Source of the DNA: Astrocystis sublimbata
Taxonomy: Eukaryota > Ascomycota > Sordariomycetes > Xylariales > Xylariaceae
DNA: 64,000 nucleotides
NCBI GenBank assembly: GCA_022453515.1
Contig: JAJNNY010000016.1
Location: forward strand, 186,001-250,000
Direction: 5' to 3'
Positions 59,713 through 64,000 of the stretch are shown here, piece after piece. The translations under genes were made by a program, and so were the position numbers. Under the pieces are notes generated by a model that was not told the origin of the DNA, did not search any database, and saw nothing but the letters and a program-made list of their open reading frames with translations. Each line of letters begins with the position of its first letter. The stretch's first letter is position 1.

Positions 59713-60173
59713 TTAAACTGTCTCGCGCTTGCCCTCGGCTTTCTCTTTCTGCGCACAGGTTGTCAGTGGTGTCCACGATTTCCTCGGACAAGACAGAAGT
59801 TCTCATCTGCCCGTCGGGGAGATGTTGGACGTACTAGGGCGCGCATTGTTCCGTGCAGGGCATATCTGTGGTTGCGTCGGAACTTGGGGTCGGTTCCCTT
59901 CAGCGACGGGTAACGGTTGGTCTTGGGCTTCTTGATACTGAGAAATGGCCATGTTAGCCACCATTTCGCTGGATTCTCCAATTTCCTATAACACAGAATC
60001 GGGTTTCACGGGTCGCTCGACGATGTGGTGGTTCGATTCGCATGGGATCGGGGACATACCCGTTACGGTGCGCCTTCTTCGACTGGTTGTGCTGGGACGA
60101 GTTCTTTGATTCTGTGGGACATGGTCAGCACGGAAGTTAAAATCGGGAGGTTTTGCTAGCACATACTCGCCAT
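59713..60173 (-). CDS. rpl29: 60S ribosomal protein eL29 (RPL29)
   Basis: A small basic protein of the large ribosomal subunit. Four exons: 60167-60173, 60060-60111, 59835-59937 and 59713-59748, 65 aa. The joined product begins MAKSKNSSQHNQSKKAHRNG, continues IKKPKTNRYPSLKGTDPKF then RRNHRYALHGTMRALK and ends EKAEGKRETV, which is the family pattern over its whole length. The first coding exon is only 7 nt (ATG GCG A) with a GTATGT donor; Lys3 is completed by exon 2. Gly20 is split by the second intron. The fourth exon starts after a CTGAC branch site and GCGCAG acceptor. The gene is easily missed because no exon exceeds 103 nt; the reading frame continuity across all three junctions makes the call secure. 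Confidence 0.96.
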
Positions 60174-60917
60174 TGCAACGGTTGATGACTGTTGTGCTTT
60201 GGTGAAAGAGAATTTCGCGGGGATCAGTGAGGTTGACGAGAATTGGGTTCGCACGAGTAGCAGTATTCCCGATTGTGGGTGCAAAAATAAGCGAAATGGG
60301 TAGGCCCAGGTGAAAGTGCTCCTAAGTGGGGCGTCGACATCACTCATAGTCCCTCGATGTGGGACCTGACATCCACCTCACAGCTGCCGGGCGGCCCGCC
60401 TACCAGCGCGACTCCAATCCAGCATCCAGGCCCCCAGCATGCTCGCATGCGCCAGGCACGCCAGGCACGCCAGATATCTATCCATCCCTCTATATTTTTC
60501 GAAGCGTACAGCGACAACGATGTATTTGATAAGCTCAACCCACTACCTTGAAATAACTTCTATCATTCTCCGTGCCAAAATGGTCACGCTCACTCAAAAG
60601 CATTGTCTAAGGAAGGCGTGGGGCTTTGTCACAATACCTAGCCTCGCACGCCCTGTCATTTCTCTTCTTAACATATGGACTTCAAGCTTGACATGCCTCT
60701 GAATGCATGCAAAGGCAAGTGGGATTCCGATCCGTCCACCTAGGTACCTCAGAAGTGCGATCAGACGCAACCTATCCGATAATCAGCCATAGAAATATAT
60801 ACAGTAATGTCAGCCTCAATCGTGAGGCAGATCGTTGTAGCTGATATCTGATACATCTCCTGCTTCGGGGCGTTACTTCCACCGCCCCCACTCCAGTCTC
60901 TTCCACCCTGACCGCTT
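60174..60917. other. Promoter region of eL29 and 3' flank of the carrier gene
   Basis: No supported gene. Immediately upstream of eL29 is T/C-containing leader sequence; a repeated GCCAGGCAC unit lies near 60452-60470, and CACCTAGGTACC sits near 60737-60749. Confidence 0.55.
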
Positions 60918-62126
60918 CTATTTGGTAGTAATTGGCGAGGTGATCTTGACCTTGCCCGCTAGCTCAGCCGCTTTGGCTAGCTGTTCCGACCGAATTTTTC
61001 GAACGTATCGGAATAGTAAGACAAAGGCAATTTCCATCCTGTGCAACATTGGGTCAGCGAAAGCGATGCTTCAATATTTGACTATGCCCATACCGTTCTT
61101 TGGTCATCATGAGAATGCCCTGGACCAGAAGACCCTTCAAGATCTGCGGACCAATGCCCTTGAAGAGGCCAAGAACTCCTTCATGTTTGATAATGAACTG
61201 CATCACCTCGACGAACCCCGTGAAGTGCTTGCCCTGGCGCTGTGGTGGGGGCTTAGATTGCAAACCAACTTTGGCCACAATTAGAGGTTGGGTCGCAATG
61301 GTAGCCAATGCTTTAGACATAGCCCCCAGTACTGGAATTTGCAACAGTCAGCGTGTATCCCTCCAACACGGTAACTATAGACTCACAGAACGCCTCCCCT
61401 GGTGTCAGCCGGGCCTTGCCAGGGAAAATGATGGTCTTCAGACGCTCGTATGCACCATATGTGATGGCAGGGTTCACCACCAAAACCAAGCTAGCCTTTA
61501 AGCCTCTCCAGAGTCCGGATGGCCCATCCTCGCCATGGATTATTTCGCGAGCCGTATCTAGCATTCCTTTCCTGTCTGCCTTAGTCTGGGTCTGTTGCCT
61601 TGTTGTCACGACAGCGACCGGTATGGTGAATACTTGGGCCACGGCACCAGCAACGGCGCCTAGAAGCAGCTCAGTCGCAGTCGATGGTGGTGTGGGTAGC
61701 TTCTTGGATTTGAGGTACAGCTCCCGTACCAAGGAATACCAGTAAAAGTATGCAAAATTTGTCGACGCAACCCCGAGGAGTGCACCATTGATTCCGGCAT
61801 AGAGCCCCTTAACGCCATCCTCGTCCACCATTTTCGTGATTGCGTCCCATGTCGATGTATAATGCGGCTGTGAATCGTCGTGTTCATCTCCTGGCTTTCG
61901 CGCCACCTGCACTTGAAGGCGTGTTTTTACTCTGGGACGAAAGAGGTCGTTAGTGTCTGGTGCGCAACATGGAGTTTGAAAGTACAGCAAAGCCGCGACG
62001 CCATGGCTCAAGATATTCGACAACTCACATATCCAAGGGATACACGAGGGTATTCGCTAGAACAGCACCGGTAGCACCGGCCACAGCAGCACCCCACGGA
62101 GGGAGCGGTTTCGACTGGGCGCTCAT
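60918..62126 (-). CDS. Peroxisomal adenine nucleotide-type carrier (Ant1/PMP47 group, SLC25 family)
   Basis: A six-helix mitochondrial-carrier-family protein, probably exchanging ATP for AMP across the peroxisomal membrane for fatty-acid activation. Four exons: 62029-62126, 61387-61931, 61094-61331 and 60918-61038, giving 333 aa. Three repeats are visible: the first signature YPLDIVKTRLQVQ (split by intron 1), the second TIPVAVVTTRQQTQT, and the third TQPLIVAKVGLQSK. DGVKGLYAGINGALLGVAS and GPSGLWRGLKASLVLVVNPA are the typical matrix-loop/even-helix segments. The second signature, PVAVVTTRQQ, and NPAITYGAYERLK are of the peroxisomal PMP47/Ant1 kind and unlike mitochondrial ADP/ATP carriers. 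The C-terminus is basic and ends SPITTK. The gene is divergent from palB. The subfamily call is good; the transported substrate is inferred. Confidence 0.9.
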
Positions 62127-63540
62127 ATCAAACGATAACTATGTTGCTAGTTGATGTGTAGAACTGATGCGGTATACCGAAAGGTGAAGGAGGCAAGCGT
62201 GGAGCGAGCACGGAGACAATCAGTCGCAGACGCCGGCGGTAACAGTTTCTGGCGATTGACTCGCACGACCAGGACGGTGGCCGGGTAGTTTAACCGTTGT
62301 GCCGTGGGTATTGAACTAGGCAGGTATTGACGGGTCAAAGCTACAGGTAGACACGCACTTCTACAGCAACGGTGGGATCGCGACTCGTGTTGGGATGCGC
62401 AGAACAAAGCGATCTCAGCTCACGGCCGATTTGAAGGGTTGCGGGAGAGCGGGAGAAGTATAGAGGAATCTCGGTCTTCTCGCAGTTTTCTGTTCAAGTC
62501 GAGATTGTTACGAAAACAGTGGCTGCATTTTCTACGTCATGGCGAGATGTCGAAGTCGGGAGATAACCGACTCGCACGTCTTGCAGTTGAAGCGCGCATC
62601 AGGCCGAGCGAGCCTGTGAAATCAATGCGTTGAACCTCGGCCAAATCGCTCGGTCACTGGGACCGGGGATGCTTATCGTCCGTCAATCGGCAGCAGGCGA
62701 CGCAGGGCAAGTCACCTGCCGAGCGTGCCTACAGCCAGCTCGAGCCCAGCTCGCCCAGCTAGGTAAGTATGTACCTAGGTAGACATCAGATCCGAATCTT
62801 GCAGGTGGTCTGTGCTAAGCTACCCCGGTCTAACGGACCAATAACCCATACGGCTGAATAGGTACCTTAGCGGGCTTAGGTACCTTAGGTAGGTACTTTA
62901 GCTTCATGTGCTAGCCCCGCTAGAAACAAGCTGGGAGGTACATTCGATAAGCAATCTAAATCTTACGTAAGCCCTGTGTCTCGGTGAGATGATGAAATTC
63001 CACAAGTACTCCTAGTCCTATGTTTGACAACCCAAGCATAAATCGAGAGCCTTACGTGGGTTATAATCGGAATAAGAATATCATGCAAATGCATTTCTAT
63101 AAACTCTCACGGTCTTTCGTGAAGGGGCTCAAATCATATGGTATGTTGGTACTTGGCCAAGGTTAGATCGTCACTTCCCGCGCCGGGCAGCGAACTGCTG
63201 CACAAAATACAATCCGTACGTACCCAGTCAAGCCAGTCGAGCCAGTCTCAGCCAGCCCTCACCTGCCATCTCAACGGCATCGATGCATTTTAAAAATCCT
63301 AAAGAAAAACTCGCGATTATCCATTCGGAAGGACTCAAAAACAATTCGTTTTCTTTCCCGCTCAGCTTGGGGGGTTCATCCTTCCTCATATGTGCTGTCG
63401 AGACACGTTAGTTAACTACGATCAACACCAGAGTGATTTGACTTGACTGTAAGGCCTACCGTCGCGTCGCTGGACCTCAAATCACCCTGATCTTCATCAT
63501 AGATGAAAAGACTTCCATGCGTAGAAGAGCGCGATGATAT
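62127..63540. other. Divergent intergenic region between the peroxisomal carrier and palB
   Basis: About 1.4 kb with both promoters. A TACCTAGGTA palindrome lies at 62772-62781 and a CTTAGGTACCTTAGGTAGGTAC stretch near 62875-62898. No supported gene. Confidence 0.55.
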
Positions 63541-64000
63541 ATGATCGAAATGGAGGCAAAAGCTCAGGTAATCGGCTCCATTCAATTATATCTCACCCTA
63601 ACCGTAACCTATGTATCATTTAATGACATGTCAACCTCCAGGAGCGTGAAAGACTGGCCTTGTCCTGTGCCGGTCAGGAGGCACTGGACCATGTCATAGC
63701 AGCGGCAGAGCTCTATATGAAAGCAGCAAGGCAGTCGTCAAGTCCGATAGAGAAGAAACGCTTCAATAGGAAGTGTGAGGAGCTGATTATGAAAGCCGAG
63801 AGCCTAAAGAAATCAGCCAGCGTAACAGACACGGCCAGTCGCATAGGGAAAACCCTCAAACTCCCACGACAGGCCCGTCAACTCCCTACATCCGAGAAAA
63901 CCATTTTATACCGCAACTCCCGCCTTCATGGCAATACCTTTCCTCCCTGGGAGTCTGACCCCGATCCCGCATATTTTGAGGGGGAAGTATACAGGTACTC
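63541..64000 (+). CDS. palB: PalB/Rim13 calpain-like protease, N-terminal part (runs off the right edge)
   Basis: The cysteine protease that processes the PacC/Rim101 transcription factor in ambient-pH signalling. Exon 1 is 63541-63567 and exon 2 starts at 63642, joined by a GTAATC..CAG intron with CTAACC branch sequence; exon 2 stays open to the window edge. The protein starts MIEMEAKAQERERLALS (ATG 63541; a second in-frame ATG is at 63550). An N-terminal MIT domain follows: EALDHVIAAAELYMKAARQS, then EKKRFNRKCEELIMKAESLK, which docks on ESCRT-III in this family. Then come the pre-catalytic segment LPTSEKTILYRNSRLHG and FPPWESDPDP, typical of PalB just before the calpain core. The catalytic Cys, His and Asn lie outside the window. 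The identification rests on MIT plus the LHG..FPPW region. Confidence 0.85.

Noticed and set aside
1..64000. CRISPR arrays, bacterial operons, prophage or secondary metabolite cluster
   Set aside because: The sequence is eukaryotic with spliced genes; no direct repeat/spacer pattern and no PKS, NRPS or terpene synthase signatures were found.

Overview
The window is nuclear DNA of a filamentous ascomycete, most likely a sordariomycete and perhaps Hypocreales. The reasons are short spliceosomal introns (about 45-145 nt, GT..AG with CTAAC/CTGAC-like branch sites), Pac2-type WOPR, PalB/Rim13, Vts1, Sec24 and TFIIIC proteins of clearly fungal type, and many intergenic TACCTAGGTA palindromes. No prokaryotic, viral or organellar genes were recognised. 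The species assignment is inference.

Layout. Positions 1-20 kb are gene-sparse: the 5' part of an uncharacterised conserved Ser/Pro-rich protein (minus, cut by the left edge), linker histone H1 (minus, five exons), a PAQR/AdipoR-like seven-helix membrane protein (plus, four exons), and a single-exon Gti1/Pac2 (WOPR) regulator (minus). From about 18.2 to 33.9 kb I could support no protein gene. That stretch holds a tRNA-like locus, simple repeats and many copies of a 10-bp palindrome.

From 33.9 kb onward the density rises and the genes are housekeeping ones: mitochondrial-type asparaginyl-tRNA synthetase (minus) head-to-head with a fungal microbial-type PARG-like macrodomain protein (plus); COPII coat Sec24 (minus) head-to-head with a CLC chloride channel/exchanger (plus); the TPR subunit of TFIIIC (minus); the SAM-domain RNA-binding protein Vts1 (minus); the 65-residue ribosomal protein eL29 (minus, first coding exon only 7 nt); and a peroxisomal adenine-nucleotide-type carrier (minus) head-to-head with the 5' end of the calpain-like protease PalB/Rim13 (plus, cut by the right edge).

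The genes do not form a biosynthetic cluster or a defence system. They are independent cell functions: chromatin, secretion, ion transport, Pol III transcription, translation, peroxisome metabolism and ambient-pH signalling. Exon joins were worked out by hand from reading frame, splice consensus and family conservation. The most interesting items are the PARG-like protein with a modified catalytic loop, the CLC selectivity loop lacking its proline, the micro-exons in H1 and eL29, a perfectly iterated 14-bp minisatellite, and the gene desert with its palindromic motif. I did not find a convincing undescribed multi-gene system.
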